The notes under the pieces: model-generated | The model's database searches: none | Told to the model about the DNA's origin: nothing | The model's input: the letters and a program-made list of their open reading frames with translations, nothing else | NCBI GenBank assembly: GCA_015062055.1 | Contig: SUVK01000020.1 | Span: 1-42,070 of the forward strand | DNA: 42,070 nt | Direction of reading: 5' to 3' | Source of the DNA: Akkermansiaceae bacterium | GTDB taxonomy: Bacteria; Verrucomicrobiota; Verrucomicrobiia; Verrucomicrobiales; Akkermansiaceae | In this document: positions 8,494 through 17,099 of the stretch, in pieces | How the letters are laid out: each line of letters begins with the position of its first letter | Numbering within the stretch: position 1 is the first letter of the stretch | Program-made: the position numbers and the translations under genes

Positions 8494-8787
8494 ATGGAAA
8501 CATTCTCTTGGCAAGACAGAGACGAAAACGGCAACAAAGTCATATATGAAGCCGGACATTTCGGTGGATGGTGGCAGCTCACCTGTACCCCCAAGGTCGG
8601 CCGCTCGATGAAAGACGAGGTAGAGCCCACCCCGGCTGACTTTACGGAGGAGCATTGGCGCACCCTGAGAGACCTTTTGTGGCGCAAATACCAGCGTCGC
8701 AGAGTCTCCTGGGACCTGATTGCCCACATAGACGATATCTTGGCCGGCAAGGCCACCAACGAACGCCGAGACCAGCGCAAAAAGTGA
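8494..8787 (+). CDS. hypothetical protein upstream of mazG
   Basis: A 97-aa acidic/basic soluble protein without signal or membrane segments. It has a Trp-rich N-terminal half (SWQDRDENG, GGWWQLTCTP) and a basic C-terminal helix (HWRTLRDLLWRKYQRRRVSWDL). I do not recognise the family. Its stop shares the A of the mazG start (TGATG), so it is probably co-translated with mazG. This coupling is the main evidence that it is a real gene. Confidence 0.65.
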   Translation: METFSWQDRDENGNKVIYEAGHFGGWWQLTCTPKVGRSMKDEVEPTPADFTEEHWRTLRDLLWRKYQRRRVSWDLIAHIDDILAGKATNERRDQRKK

Positions 8788-9608
8788 TGACCGATGAAGA
8801 GATGATACACTGCCGCATACCGGAGCGGCAGTTGGAGCGAGCCATAGCCATCATGCACCGCCTGAGAGCTCCCGGCGGCTGTCCTTGGGATGCAGAGCAA
8901 ACCCACGAAAGCCTGATTTCCAATCTACTGGAAGAGGCGTATGAATGCATAGACGCCATTCGAGCCAACGACCGCCCGCACATGCGAGAAGAGCTGGGCG
9001 ATGTATTGCTTCAGGTCCTCTTCCACGCCGAATTAGCAGCAGAATCGAAAGACAGCCCATTCGACATCAACGACATAGCCTGCGAGCTGAGTAACAAATT
9101 GGTACGCCGACACCCCCACGTGTTCGGCACATCGGCCGTAAATGACACACAAGGGGTGCTCAACCAGTGGGATGCCATTAAACGCAAAGAACAAGCTATA
9201 GAAGACAAACCATATCTCAAAAACTGTGGCAATGGTCTACCCGCCTTACTGCGTGCAGCTAAAATCACCAAAAAAGTAGCTAAAGTGGGTTTTGATTGGC
9301 CCGACCATGCCGGAGTTGTTGAGAAAATACGAGAAGAGACGAACGAAGTAGAACAAACACTGCACCTGCCCGATACCGCCCCCGAGGTAGAAGAAGAGCT
9401 GGGAGATTTGCTATTTTGCACCGTCAACTTATGCCGCAGGCGCGGTATAGACCCCGAGGTCGCATTAGATGCCGCCAACCGTAAGTTCGAGCGCCGATTC
9501 AACCGCGTCGAAAAACGGCTCAAAGAACTCGGCATCAGCCTGCAAGATGCCACCGCAGAGGCAATGGAAGAAGCTTGGCAACTGGCTAAACAGCAAGAAA
9601 AAAACTAA
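8787..9608 (+). CDS. mazG: nucleoside triphosphate pyrophosphohydrolase MazG
   Basis: A 273-aa two-domain MazG that hydrolyses (d)NTPs to NMP and pyrophosphate, a house-cleaning and stress role. Domain 1 begins with LRAPGGCPWDAEQTHESL and has the EExxE/ExxD metal helices (LLEEAYECIDAI, REELGDVLLQVLFHAELA). Domain 2 repeats the fold (EKIREETNEVEQ, VEEELGDLLFCTVNLCR). The length matches the E. coli-type duplicated form. I start at the ATG at 8787, overlapping the previous stop by one base. An in-frame extension to 8655 would lie fully inside the preceding gene. Confidence 0.95.
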   Translation: MTDEEMIHCRIPERQLERAIAIMHRLRAPGGCPWDAEQTHESLISNLLEEAYECIDAIRANDRPHMREELGDVLLQVLFHAELAAESKDSPFDINDIACELSNKLVRRHPHVFGTSAVNDTQGVLNQWDAIKRKEQAIEDKPYLKNCGNGLPALLRAAKITKKVAKVGFDWPDHAGVVEKIREETNEVEQTLHLPDTAPEVEEELGDLLFCTVNLCRRRGIDPEVALDAANRKFERRFNRVEKRLKELGISLQDATAEAMEEAWQLAKQQEKN

Positions 9609-9636
9609 CACACACCTCCCCCACTTACCGTTGCGC

Positions 9637-10587
9637 ATGAGAGTCTCGCTTGTCAAAACCATATTACCTTGTCTGGCTTGTCTGTTGCAAGCGTGCTCCT
9701 TATTCACGCAACGCACCATAACAGAAGAAACCACCGATGCCACCAAAGACCTTCCGCCCGAGATGGCCGGTTTTATGGGCAACCCGCTCTTGCCCGGGGC
9801 GAATAACCCCAACGCCATCAACATGAAGGTTACTTCTGAGGCCGATTTGAAAAAGGTAGAAGGCAGTACGGCAGAAGATGAGATTATATGGACCGACCCC
9901 GACAACCTTGAAGAATCGGAGGCCGAAATTAACGCCGTATTCGAGAAAAGGCTCCAAGGTAACGGCTGGCTCAACAACTACGGCAAAGCCCTTAAACTCT
10001 CTCGCCGACAAGGCTTGCCGATTATTATTTGGTTTCACGACTCCATCACCAGCCCCAAGAGCAAAGAACTGGGACGCACCCTGCTCGAAACCCCCGAGTT
10101 TGATGCTTACTGCGAGGGGCGCGTCATTCGCATCAAAATAGACTCCGGTGCCGCCATAGATGACAGCCCCGGCAAGTCATCCCGCTACAGTCTCTCGGCC
10201 ATCAACCGCTTGGCCGGCAAATACGGTATAGACCGCCGCCCCGGCGTTGTTGTCATCTCGCCACATGGGGGCAAGGTTACAGCCAGAATTAACGGTATGG
10301 GAGACTACCTCTATGACATACAAACTGAAATAGAGGCCGGGGTCGAAAAAGCAGAAGCAGACTACAAAGCCTACAAACAAAAATTGAAAGCCAAAGGCTA
10401 CCGAGAATGGACCTCACGCAAGGGAAATTCTACCATTTTTGCCAAGTTAATGCGTTTTGACGAAAAAAACAACTTCGTCTATCTCAAAGACCCGGGTGGC
10501 AAAGTCACTAAAACAAGGCTCGAAAGTTTCTCTGCCGACGATATCAGCTACCTGGACTCCATCTCTCAAGATAAAGCCACTCGCTAA
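9637..10587 (+). CDS. lipoprotein with thioredoxin-like fold and SHD1-like C-terminal domain
   Basis: A 316-aa exported protein. The N-terminal signal ends in LLQAC, a lipobox with Cys near residue 20. After an acidic linker, residues about 100-245 look like a thioredoxin-like (Thioredoxin_7/DUF255-type) fold: WLNNYGKALKLSRRQGLPIII, then FHDSITSPKS in place of the CxxC, and a later RRPGVVVISPHG at the cis-Pro site. The catalytic cysteines are absent. The last 55 residues (REWTSRKGNSTIFAKLMRF, YLKDPGGKVTKTRLESFS) match the SHD1 (SLA1 homology 1) beta domain common in planctomycete and verrucomicrobial secreted proteins. I start at the ATG at 9637, just after the mazG stop. Function unknown; a binding role is likely. 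Confidence 0.7.
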   Translation: MRVSLVKTILPCLACLLQACSLFTQRTITEETTDATKDLPPEMAGFMGNPLLPGANNPNAINMKVTSEADLKKVEGSTAEDEIIWTDPDNLEESEAEINAVFEKRLQGNGWLNNYGKALKLSRRQGLPIIIWFHDSITSPKSKELGRTLLETPEFDAYCEGRVIRIKIDSGAAIDDSPGKSSRYSLSAINRLAGKYGIDRRPGVVVISPHGGKVTARINGMGDYLYDIQTEIEAGVEKAEADYKAYKQKLKAKGYREWTSRKGNSTIFAKLMRFDEKNNFVYLKDPGGKVTKTRLESFSADDISYLDSISQDKATR

Positions 10588-10595
10588 CGCCGTCC

Positions 10596-11207
10596 ATGTC
10601 CAAATCCGACGCCACAAAAGCCGCCATCATGCGCGCTGCCGTCACCCGCTTCACCCGCTTGGGCTATGAGGGGGCAACCGTACGCGATATTGCCAACGAG
10701 GCCGGCGTCAACATTGGTCTTATTCGCTATCACTTCGGCCATAAGGCAGACCTTTACCGCGACACGCTCGCTTACATCTCTGAGCAATACAACGAAGTTT
10801 GCTTAGCCGCGCTGCAAAAGGCGCGCCCCACCGGCAGCCCGGAGGAAATCATCTACGCGTGGCTTGCCGCCCCTATCACCTCTTGGCTCGATTCCTCAAT
10901 TGCCAGCGGTGAAGAGGTGCTTTGTTTTCTTAACAAAATGGGCTACGAGCCGGCAGAGCTTACCCGAGATGTTTACGAATCTCACTACTCCTATGCTCTT
11001 CAAGAGTGGAAAGATGCACTCCAAGCCCATTTTCCCGGCATGAATCAGGCAGACTGGCTTTGGTGCCTCACCTGTCTGCGCGGTATGTATTTCAATATCG
11101 TTGCCCACAACAACTTCACCCTCTGGGGGCTACCCGACATACACGGTAAAGAACCCGCCATCAGACGCTTAGCTGCCGATACCGTCGCCCTGCTCAATAC
11201 ATATTAA
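10596..11207 (+). CDS. TetR-family transcriptional regulator
   Basis: A 203-aa repressor-type protein. Residues 6-60 hold the TetR helix-turn-helix: AIMRAAVTRFTRLGYEGATV, then DIANEAGVNIGLIRYHFGHK. The rest is an all-helical ligand and dimer domain rich in Trp and Tyr that resembles the CecR (YbiH)-like group. Ligand and targets are unknown. It begins 9 nt after the thioredoxin/SHD1 lipoprotein gene, so it is likely the last gene of the same operon. No efflux or enzyme gene sits beside it, so it may act on distant targets or autoregulate. Confidence 0.85.
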   Translation: MSKSDATKAAIMRAAVTRFTRLGYEGATVRDIANEAGVNIGLIRYHFGHKADLYRDTLAYISEQYNEVCLAALQKARPTGSPEEIIYAWLAAPITSWLDSSIASGEEVLCFLNKMGYEPAELTRDVYESHYSYALQEWKDALQAHFPGMNQADWLWCLTCLRGMYFNIVAHNNFTLWGLPDIHGKEPAIRRLAADTVALLNTY

Positions 11208-11245
11208 ACACAGAGTTCTCTCGATTTTTCCGGAAAGAAGGTTGC

Positions 11246-11263
11246 ACCGGCAACACAGCCGGT
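11246..11263. terminator. weak hairpin between convergent genes
   Basis: ACCGGC (11246-11251) pairs with GCCGGT (11258-11263), in the gap between the convergent TetR and sugar-isomerase genes. No clear T run follows on either strand, so terminator function is doubtful. Confidence 0.3.
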
Positions 11264-11268
11264 AGGAG

Positions 11269-12210
11269 TCAACATACCGGCAACGAGGCATGCAAAGCAT
11301 CCCAACGCTCTTTGGCGAGTAAGATCTGGTCTTTGGTTACAGATTTAGAGAGCTCCCACGTGAGGGGCATGCTTTGCGTGAAGTATTTGGGCAACAGATG
11401 GTCAAAATTGACATCGCCGCCAAAGAAAGGGGCACGGTGGTCTCGCTGAGGCCATTGAACATCATTGACATGGGCACCATACAGGTAAGGCTTGAGCGTG
11501 GACAGATATTGCTCATGATTGAGCAATAACAGATTATGCTTACGTTGAATATGCCCGAAATCGTGCCAATAGCGAACATGAGGATAATCTTTAAACTCTG
11601 CTAAGAATTCGGGAAACTCAGCATCGCCGGGCACTTGTTCAAAATGGCTGCGCCCCTCTACCCCGAGTATCAGGTTGTACTCTTTAGCTTTTTCTGCTAA
11701 TTGGAAGAGGGCATCTTTGGCACGAGCCGAATAGATGGGAGCCAATTTGGCACGGCGTCTCACAAAGTCACCTTTTGTTTTGGCGAACTCCGGGGAGCCG
11801 ACATAGCCATGGCGGGCCATGCGTTGCAGGGTGCGGGTAGCCTCGTGACCTTGAAAAAGCTCTACCTCGCCCATATGCAAAACAACGTATCGGGCCCCGA
11901 GTCTTGCAGCAGCCTGCAAGGTTTCGAGGCTCAGGCGCATAGCGCGCTCTCGCACCTCGGGGCGGTGAGAGGTAAAGCGGAAGGCATCGGGCGCGTCGCC
12001 TTGAATATCGATGGGCGCCGGACAAAAATTGTGCACACCGGCCACGCGAATACGTTTTTCATCAACAGCAGAAATAATACCGGGCAGTTTAGAGAGAGGC
12101 AAGCCGTGAGAGGCTTCGATGTACTCAAAGCCCAATTCTCTGATTTCGTCGCAAATGGCCCCGCCATCGGAGTGGCGAGAACTATTCCAGCATGTAGAAA
12201 AAACGTTCAC
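11269..12210 (-). CDS. sugar phosphate isomerase/epimerase-like TIM-barrel protein
   Basis: A 313-aa protein of the AP-endonuclease-2/xylose-isomerase-like superfamily. Metal-binding positions are readable in order: LHMGEVEL (His), GVEGRSHFEQVP (Glu), RYWHDFGHIQRK (Asp/His), GAHVNDVQW (His) and PLTWELSKS (Glu). It has no signal peptide, so it is cytoplasmic and probably acts on a sugar or sugar derivative. The start codon is GTG at 12210, chosen because it opens the first barrel strand (NVFSTCW) and lies 6 nt behind a -10 box. It stands alone on the minus strand between two plus-strand units. Confidence 0.8.
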   Translation of the reverse strand: MNVFSTCWNSSRHSDGGAICDEIRELGFEYIEASHGLPLSKLPGIISAVDEKRIRVAGVHNFCPAPIDIQGDAPDAFRFTSHRPEVRERAMRLSLETLQAAARLGARYVVLHMGEVELFQGHEATRTLQRMARHGYVGSPEFAKTKGDFVRRRAKLAPIYSARAKDALFQLAEKAKEYNLILGVEGRSHFEQVPGDAEFPEFLAEFKDYPHVRYWHDFGHIQRKHNLLLLNHEQYLSTLKPYLYGAHVNDVQWPQRDHRAPFFGGDVNFDHLLPKYFTQSMPLTWELSKSVTKDQILLAKERWDALHASLPVC

Positions 12211-12216
12211 GCGAAA

Positions 12217-12245
12217 AGCATACTACCGATTGCGAAGCGATGCAA
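12217..12245 (-). promoter_or_regulatory. promoter placing transcription start at the 12210 GTG
   Basis: On the minus strand TTGCAT (12240-12245), a 17-nt spacer, TATGCT (12217-12222), then 6 nt to the GTG start, predicting a leaderless mRNA. Confidence 0.6.
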
Positions 12246-12345
12246 GTATTTTGTATGTTATCAGGAAGAAGAACGGCAACTTCGAGAACCGGCAAATAAT
12301 TCCGTATTTTTTTGCGCCGATTAACAAGATTCGAGCGAAATCTCA

Positions 12346-12374
12346 TTGACTTTGCTCGTTTGATATTGCATAAT
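12346..12374 (+). promoter_or_regulatory. promoter for the kdsA-lpt operon
   Basis: TTGACT (12346-12351), a 17-nt spacer and CATAAT (12369-12374). The predicted start near 12381 leaves a 20-nt leader without a Shine-Dalgarno motif. Confidence 0.6.
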
Positions 12375-12400
12375 ACAAAGCAACAGCATACTTGCGTATT

Positions 12401-13219
12401 ATGTCCTTCCTTATTCAAAATGTAGAAATCGGCGGCAAGGCACCGTTTTACCTCCTCGGGCCCTGCTCTTTAGAGAACGAAGAGTTTGCTTGGCAAATGG
12501 CTCGCAGCATTAAAGAAATTTGCACCAAGCTGGGGGTACCGTTTATTTTCAAAGCCTCTTACGACAAGGCGAACCGCACCAGCGTAAAAAGCTTCCGCGG
12601 GGTTGGTATACAAGAAGGCTGCCGCATACTCTCAGAGATTGGTAAAGAGCTGCAAATTCCCGTTGTGACCGATGTGCACACAGAGGAGCAAGCCGAGTAT
12701 GCCGCCCAGTACATCGACCTGTTACAGGTACCGGCATTCCTTTGTCGCCAAAGCGACTTGCTGGAGGCCTGTGCCAAGACCGGGCGCCCCGTCAACATAA
12801 AGAAGGGCCAGTTCCTTGCCCCGTGGGACTGCAAGAATATCTGCGAGAAGATGCAGGCTTTCGGGTGCGATAAATATATGCTCTGCGAGCGTGGCACCAC
12901 GTTCGGGTACAACAACTTGGTGGTAGACATGCGCGGTATGTACTGGATGCGTCAGTTCGGCTGCCCCGTAGTATTCGACGCTACACACTCCGTACAGCGC
13001 CCGGGTGGCTTAGGCGGAGCAACCGGTGGCGACCGCGAGCTTGCCCCCGTGTTGGCCAATGCAGCCATGGCCACCGGTATAGACGGCGTATTCATGGAGG
13101 TGCACAGCGACCCCGACAACGCCATGAGCGATGGCCCCAACCAAGTAAAGCTGAGCGATTTGGAGAAAGTAATCACCAACATGCAGCTGATACGTCAAGC
13201 CTACGACAACATGTCGTAA
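12401..13219 (+). CDS. kdsA: 3-deoxy-8-phosphooctulonate synthase
   Basis: A 272-aa enzyme that condenses phosphoenolpyruvate with arabinose 5-phosphate to give Kdo-8-phosphate, the first committed Kdo step for lipopolysaccharide. Diagnostic segments are LLGPCSLENEEF, FKASYDKANRTSVKSFRG, VTDVHTEEQA, FLCRQSDL, NIKKGQFLAPWD, FGYNNLVVDMR, FDATHSVQ and MEVHSDPDNAMSDGPN. The Asn in KANRTS, and the Cys at the start (GPCS), should be compared with metal-dependent and metal-independent KdsA classes. I start at the ATG at 12401; a TTG three codons upstream is less likely. It leads the LPS-export genes, linking Kdo synthesis to LPS transport. Confidence 0.97.
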   Translation: MSFLIQNVEIGGKAPFYLLGPCSLENEEFAWQMARSIKEICTKLGVPFIFKASYDKANRTSVKSFRGVGIQEGCRILSEIGKELQIPVVTDVHTEEQAEYAAQYIDLLQVPAFLCRQSDLLEACAKTGRPVNIKKGQFLAPWDCKNICEKMQAFGCDKYMLCERGTTFGYNNLVVDMRGMYWMRQFGCPVVFDATHSVQRPGGLGGATGGDRELAPVLANAAMATGIDGVFMEVHSDPDNAMSDGPNQVKLSDLEKVITNMQLIRQAYDNMS

Positions 13220-13222
13220 ACC

Positions 13223-13690
13223 ATGAAAAAAATATTCACCGTTATTGCTTTAAACTGCGCCCTGGGCACCATGCTCGGGGCTCAGTCTGCCCACGTCAAC
13301 AAGGCAGAGGACGAGTTCCCCGGGCTTTTGCTTTTACCACCGGGCAGCATTGTAAAAGGGCTGGCCTTACCAAGGTATGAGAACCACCGAGTTACCGGGC
13401 TGCTACAAGCCGATGAGATGAAGGTAGTGTCTCGCCGGGAGATTGTGCTTACCAACATACGGGCCACCTTATACGATAATAGCGGCGATATAACAACAGT
13501 TCAATGTGAGCAGGCAGGCTACGACTTTAAAAGAAAAGCCGTAGTTGCACAAGCCAAGGCAGAAGTGACTCACCCCAATTTTTCGGCAGCGGGCGATGGG
13601 GTTATCTTCAGCACAGCAAGCAGGACCGGCTATATCAAGGGACCGGTTCGCACAACGATACGCACGGCTGCGAAGAAGGACACAAAATGA
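13223..13690 (+). CDS. LptC-like periplasmic LPS-transport protein (putative)
   Basis: A 155-aa exported protein with a signal peptide (MKKIFTVIALNCALGTMLGAQS) and a beta-rich body: TGLLQADEMKVVSRREIVLTN, NIRATLYDNSG, CEQAGYDFKRKAVVAQ, SAAGDGVIFSTASRTGYIKG. This alternation fits the OstA/LptC-type beta jellyroll. It starts right after kdsA and overlaps the LptA-like gene by 4 nt (ATGA). Position between kdsA and lptA-lptB, where enterobacteria have lptC, is the strongest argument. It differs from classical LptC in having a cleavable signal instead of an obvious retained anchor. Family assignment is inference. Confidence 0.6.
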   Translation: MKKIFTVIALNCALGTMLGAQSAHVNKAEDEFPGLLLLPPGSIVKGLALPRYENHRVTGLLQADEMKVVSRREIVLTNIRATLYDNSGDITTVQCEQAGYDFKRKAVVAQAKAEVTHPNFSAAGDGVIFSTASRTGYIKGPVRTTIRTAAKKDTK

Positions 13691-15984
13691 AACTCACCCC
13701 CACAGTTACGGCACTACTCACCTGCACCGTATGGGCAGAGGCACAACCACAGTGGTTGCAAGAAGCCATCAGCGAGCGCGAGCCCACCTTAAATTTTTTT
13801 GCCGAAAACCGCAAGCGAGTAGATGCAGCCATTGTCAACCTGATAGATGAGCTACCCGCACCATCTGAAACACCGGACACGAGCATGCCTACCGGCGAGC
13901 CGGGAGAAACGGTAGCCGTAGCAGATGGCGGCATGTTGTTTGACGTAGCCAATGCCCGCATGGTGTATGTAAACAACGTAAGAGTCAGCGACCCACGCAT
14001 TCAACTGCGATGCTCTGACAGGTTATACATACAACTGCCGGAGCAAACGCTGGACGACGGCGAGAAGTCCGCGAAAGACGCGGTAAAAACCGGCACCCCA
14101 AACAAACAAGAAGAAACAACAAAGGCCCCACAATACCCGACCGAAAACACACTTGGCATACGAAGCGAAACGGTAGATGTAGAAGTAGCCACGGCTATGA
14201 TTAACACCGTACTGCACAAGGCCTTGCTCATCGGCAATACCGGGGACGGTCACTCTATACGAATAGAACAGGGGGATACCCACATTTTCTTAACCGGCAG
14301 TACAGACACCCCTGCCCAAGCCTTGGTAGATACCAACGGAGACCTTTTCATCACAGCCACGGCAATGGATTTGCAGTGGAAAGCTCACAACGGGCAGTTG
14401 TGCACGCTTACCAACAAAAACGGCATAGCCTACTATCAGTCAGAAAGTGGCAAGTTGTTACTCTCAGGCGAGTCGCATCTTAAAATGGAGGATGCCTCCA
14501 TTTCATGCACCGAGGAAATATGCATCACCCTCAAGCAAGAAAAACGAGAGGTGGACGATGAAAACAGTATTATGCCACAATTCGGTAGGTCCCGCATCGT
14601 GGGAATTGACGGTGCCACGGCGCGCGGCAATGTGCGCGCCCAACGTAGCGCTGTAGACAACACCCAACAAGCCGCCATCACCGGAGAGCACTTGGTGTAT
14701 GATGCAACCACCGGAGAATGTGCCATCAGCGGTGAAAATACCACCCTGCACTACGGCGACAACAAAATTGCAACCAACGGCTCCATTCTGCTCGCCGCCA
14801 ATGGCGATATCACCCTGCAAGGGGATAGTATAGACGGCACCTATACTCGCCCGAACGGGGAGTCACAAGAGGCAGAGTTGCACGGCACCTTCCACACCGG
14901 GGGCAATATTCAATTTACGGCAGAAGACGGCATTATACGCATGCCTCAGGGAATCTGCCTCGAAGATGAGCTTTGCAAGTTCAGCGTAGGCGGCGCCATC
15001 GAGTTCACGCTGCGTAAAAACCCCGATGCCAAGAGCCCGGCGCGCGACGATTTAGGCAACATCAATTTAGCCATCGCCACCTATTCTGATATCGAGGCGA
15101 TTAAAGCCGTTGGTGGTATCAGCCTCTGCTACAAGCAAGGGGCCGAGCAGCAAGAATTGAGCGTCACTGCCGACGAAGCAGAAGTCGACATGCTCCGGGG
15201 CTCTGCACGCCTCACCGCAGCCGGCAGCACCCAAATTCGCTATGGTGATTTTAATCTTGCGGCAGCATCTGCTACCGGCAACACATCCCTGCAACTCGAT
15301 GCAGAGGGCAACCTGAGCATGCAAGGCGAAGAACTTACCGCCGTATTCCCCACCAACGACGGCCCCGCCACCGTACACTGCTGCGATGCCCTTACCTTGG
15401 TGCGAGAAAGCGGGCGATTCGAGCTGGGCGCCGGCGCACATGTAGAAGCCCCGCAAGGCAGGCTCACGGCTACAGGTCCGCTCTACATTACCCTGCGCAA
15501 GGGGCCGGCAGAAAAAGCCCGCCCGCTCTTACCGCAATTCCCGCATTTGGTTTACAACTTTGATGGCCTGCAGCAAGCAGATACCGAGCAAGGCGGCACG
15601 GTACAAACCCCCCAGGCTGCCATGCGGTGCACGGGTAAGATTCATGTTGCCATGAGCACCGAAACCGGCAAAAAAACACCCATCTCAGGTATCGAGTTAG
15701 CCACGGCTGAAGGGAATGTAGCCGTTACGGGCAAAGACAACTCCGGGCGCGTTCTCACCGCCTATGGCGATAAACTCAGCATCAACGGCAAAACCGGAGA
15801 AAAACGCCTCAGCGGCAAAAAAGTTATCTTGCAAGATCGCAATAACACCCACACCACCAGCGGTGCCAATGCAGCAGTCATTCTCGACAAAAATAACAAC
15901 GTACACATAACCGGCGCCAAACAAAGCACCTCCGCCACCAATATCCACAATCAAGTCGATAAACAGCAAAAATCAAAAAAATAA
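13687..15984 (+). CDS. very long LptA/OstA-like periplasmic protein
   Basis: A 765-aa exported protein, about four times the size of E. coli LptA. A short signal peptide ends near residue 20 (VWAEAQ). From residue 82 on it is made of repeating beta-strand units with the OstA pattern (FDVANARMVYVNNVRVSDP; ARGNVRAQRS; TGEHLVYDATTGECAISG; LATAEGNVAVTGKDNSG; GDKLSINGKTGEKRLSGKKV). Units recur over the whole length, separated by Ala/Gln/Thr-rich linkers, so one chain could form much of a periplasm-spanning jellyroll bridge. It is coupled to the LptC-like gene by ATGA overlap and is 2 nt from lptB. The LPS-bridge role is inferred from fold pattern and operon. Confidence 0.7.
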   Translation: MKLTPTVTALLTCTVWAEAQPQWLQEAISEREPTLNFFAENRKRVDAAIVNLIDELPAPSETPDTSMPTGEPGETVAVADGGMLFDVANARMVYVNNVRVSDPRIQLRCSDRLYIQLPEQTLDDGEKSAKDAVKTGTPNKQEETTKAPQYPTENTLGIRSETVDVEVATAMINTVLHKALLIGNTGDGHSIRIEQGDTHIFLTGSTDTPAQALVDTNGDLFITATAMDLQWKAHNGQLCTLTNKNGIAYYQSESGKLLLSGESHLKMEDASISCTEEICITLKQEKREVDDENSIMPQFGRSRIVGIDGATARGNVRAQRSAVDNTQQAAITGEHLVYDATTGECAISGENTTLHYGDNKIATNGSILLAANGDITLQGDSIDGTYTRPNGESQEAELHGTFHTGGNIQFTAEDGIIRMPQGICLEDELCKFSVGGAIEFTLRKNPDAKSPARDDLGNINLAIATYSDIEAIKAVGGISLCYKQGAEQQELSVTADEAEVDMLRGSARLTAAGSTQIRYGDFNLAAASATGNTSLQLDAEGNLSMQGEELTAVFPTNDGPATVHCCDALTLVRESGRFELGAGAHVEAPQGRLTATGPLYITLRKGPAEKARPLLPQFPHLVYNFDGLQQADTEQGGTVQTPQAAMRCTGKIHVAMSTETGKKTPISGIELATAEGNVAVTGKDNSGRVLTAYGDKLSINGKTGEKRLSGKKVILQDRNNTHTTSGANAAVILDKNNNVHITGAKQSTSATNIHNQVDKQQKSKK

Positions 15985-15986
15985 CC

Positions 15987-16727
15987 ATGGAAAACAGCGG
16001 ACTTCTTCTCAAAGCACAAGGCCTTTGCAAAACCTACGGAGAGCGTAAAGTCGTTGACAACGTATGCTTAGAAATCGGGGCAGGCGAAATCGTGGGGTTG
16101 CTCGGCCCCAACGGTGCCGGCAAAACAACCTCGTTCTACATGGTTGCCGGCTTGGTACGCCCGGATGTAGGCAGCGTTATGTTTACCGGTAAAGACGTAT
16201 CGGGGCTCCCCATGCACCTGCGTGCACGCCTCGGCATGGGCTACCTGCCGCAAGAAGAATCCATCTTCCGCAAGCTGACGGTAGAAGAAAACCTCATGGC
16301 GATACTCGAGACACGCGCCGACCTCACCCGCAAAGAAAAGAAAGAAAAGATGATGGAGCTGTTGGAGCGTTTTCACATCACCAAGCTTCAAAAGAGCCAC
16401 GCGATACAGCTCTCGGGTGGCGAGAAACGCCGCCTCACCATCGCCCGCGCCTTGGCCAGTAACCCCAAACTGCTCATGCTCGACGAGCCCTTTGCCGGTG
16501 TGGACCCCATTGCCGTGCAAGATATCCAGAGCATTGTGGCATCCCTGCGAGAAACAGACGGGCTCTCCATCCTCATTACCGACCACAACGTGCGAGAAAC
16601 CCTCGGCATTGTAGACCGTGCCTACATCCTCTTTGAGGGCAAGGTTATCAAAGAAGGCAATGCAGAAGAAATTGCCAATGACCCCAAGACCCGCAAGATT
16701 TACCTCGGCGAAGACTTCAAAATGTGA
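15987..16727 (+). CDS. lptB: LPS export ABC transporter ATP-binding protein
   Basis: A 246-aa ATPase that drives LPS extraction together with LptF and LptG (not in this window). It has Walker A GPNGAGKTTS, Q-loop GYLPQEESIF, the LptB-type signature LSGGEKRRLTIARAL, Walker B LLMLDEPFAGVDP and the switch His in ITDHNVRETL. Length and the DPIAVQDIQ and ITDHNV segments are typical of LptB rather than other ABC ATPases. It is the last gene of the kdsA-lptC-like-lptA-like-lptB operon and is followed by a terminator. Confidence 0.95.
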   Translation: MENSGLLLKAQGLCKTYGERKVVDNVCLEIGAGEIVGLLGPNGAGKTTSFYMVAGLVRPDVGSVMFTGKDVSGLPMHLRARLGMGYLPQEESIFRKLTVEENLMAILETRADLTRKEKKEKMMELLERFHITKLQKSHAIQLSGGEKRRLTIARALASNPKLLMLDEPFAGVDPIAVQDIQSIVASLRETDGLSILITDHNVRETLGIVDRAYILFEGKVIKEGNAEEIANDPKTRKIYLGEDFKM

Positions 16728-16772
16728 TATCTGCCCGCCCTTTTTCAATTTACGCCCCGCGTATTAAAAAAA

Positions 16773-16804
16773 CTCCTCGGCATCATCCGCCGGGGAGCTT
16801 TTTT
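16773..16804 (+). terminator. rho-independent terminator after lptB
   Basis: The stem CTCCTCGGC/GCCGGGGAG (with one G-T pair) is preceded by an A run and followed by CTTTTTTA, 46 nt after the lptB stop. Confidence 0.85.
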
Positions 16805-16831
16805 ATCATATCAGGAAAGTACTACATGGTA

Positions 16832-17089
16832 TCAATCACCATCTCTACCATTCTCCTCGCCCTCAGCCTCCTCATCATCTGCAGCAGCAGCGTCGGCGGC
16901 ATCTATCCCTTTGCGGGCAGAGAGATACGAAGCAAGCCCCACAATAAAGAGCACGGCACATACGCCGGTTGCCCCTACTTTGTTGGCCAAATCCGCATTA
17001 CCGGCAGCGTGCAGCTTAAAATAAGCCGCACCCACGGCAAATAAGCCGGCCAGCAGTGCTACAATACCCAACTTATTGGCTTGCCACAT
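16832..17089 (-). CDS. small membrane protein with acidic tail
   Basis: An 85-aa protein with two membrane segments (LGIVALLAGLFAVGAAYF and VGATGVCAVLFIVGLASYL). They are joined by a short loop and followed by an Asp/Glu/Ala-rich tail (ADAAAADDEEAEGEENGRDG). It starts 11 nt after the rubrerythrin stop and is likely co-transcribed. A longer version from an ATG at 17125 would give 97 aa and overlap rubrerythrin by 26 nt; neither start has a strong ribosome site. The family is not recognised. Confidence 0.6.
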   Translation of the reverse strand: MWQANKLGIVALLAGLFAVGAAYFKLHAAGNADLANKVGATGVCAVLFIVGLASYLSARKGIDAADAAAADDEEAEGEENGRDGD

Positions 17090-17099
17090 AGCGGTATGA

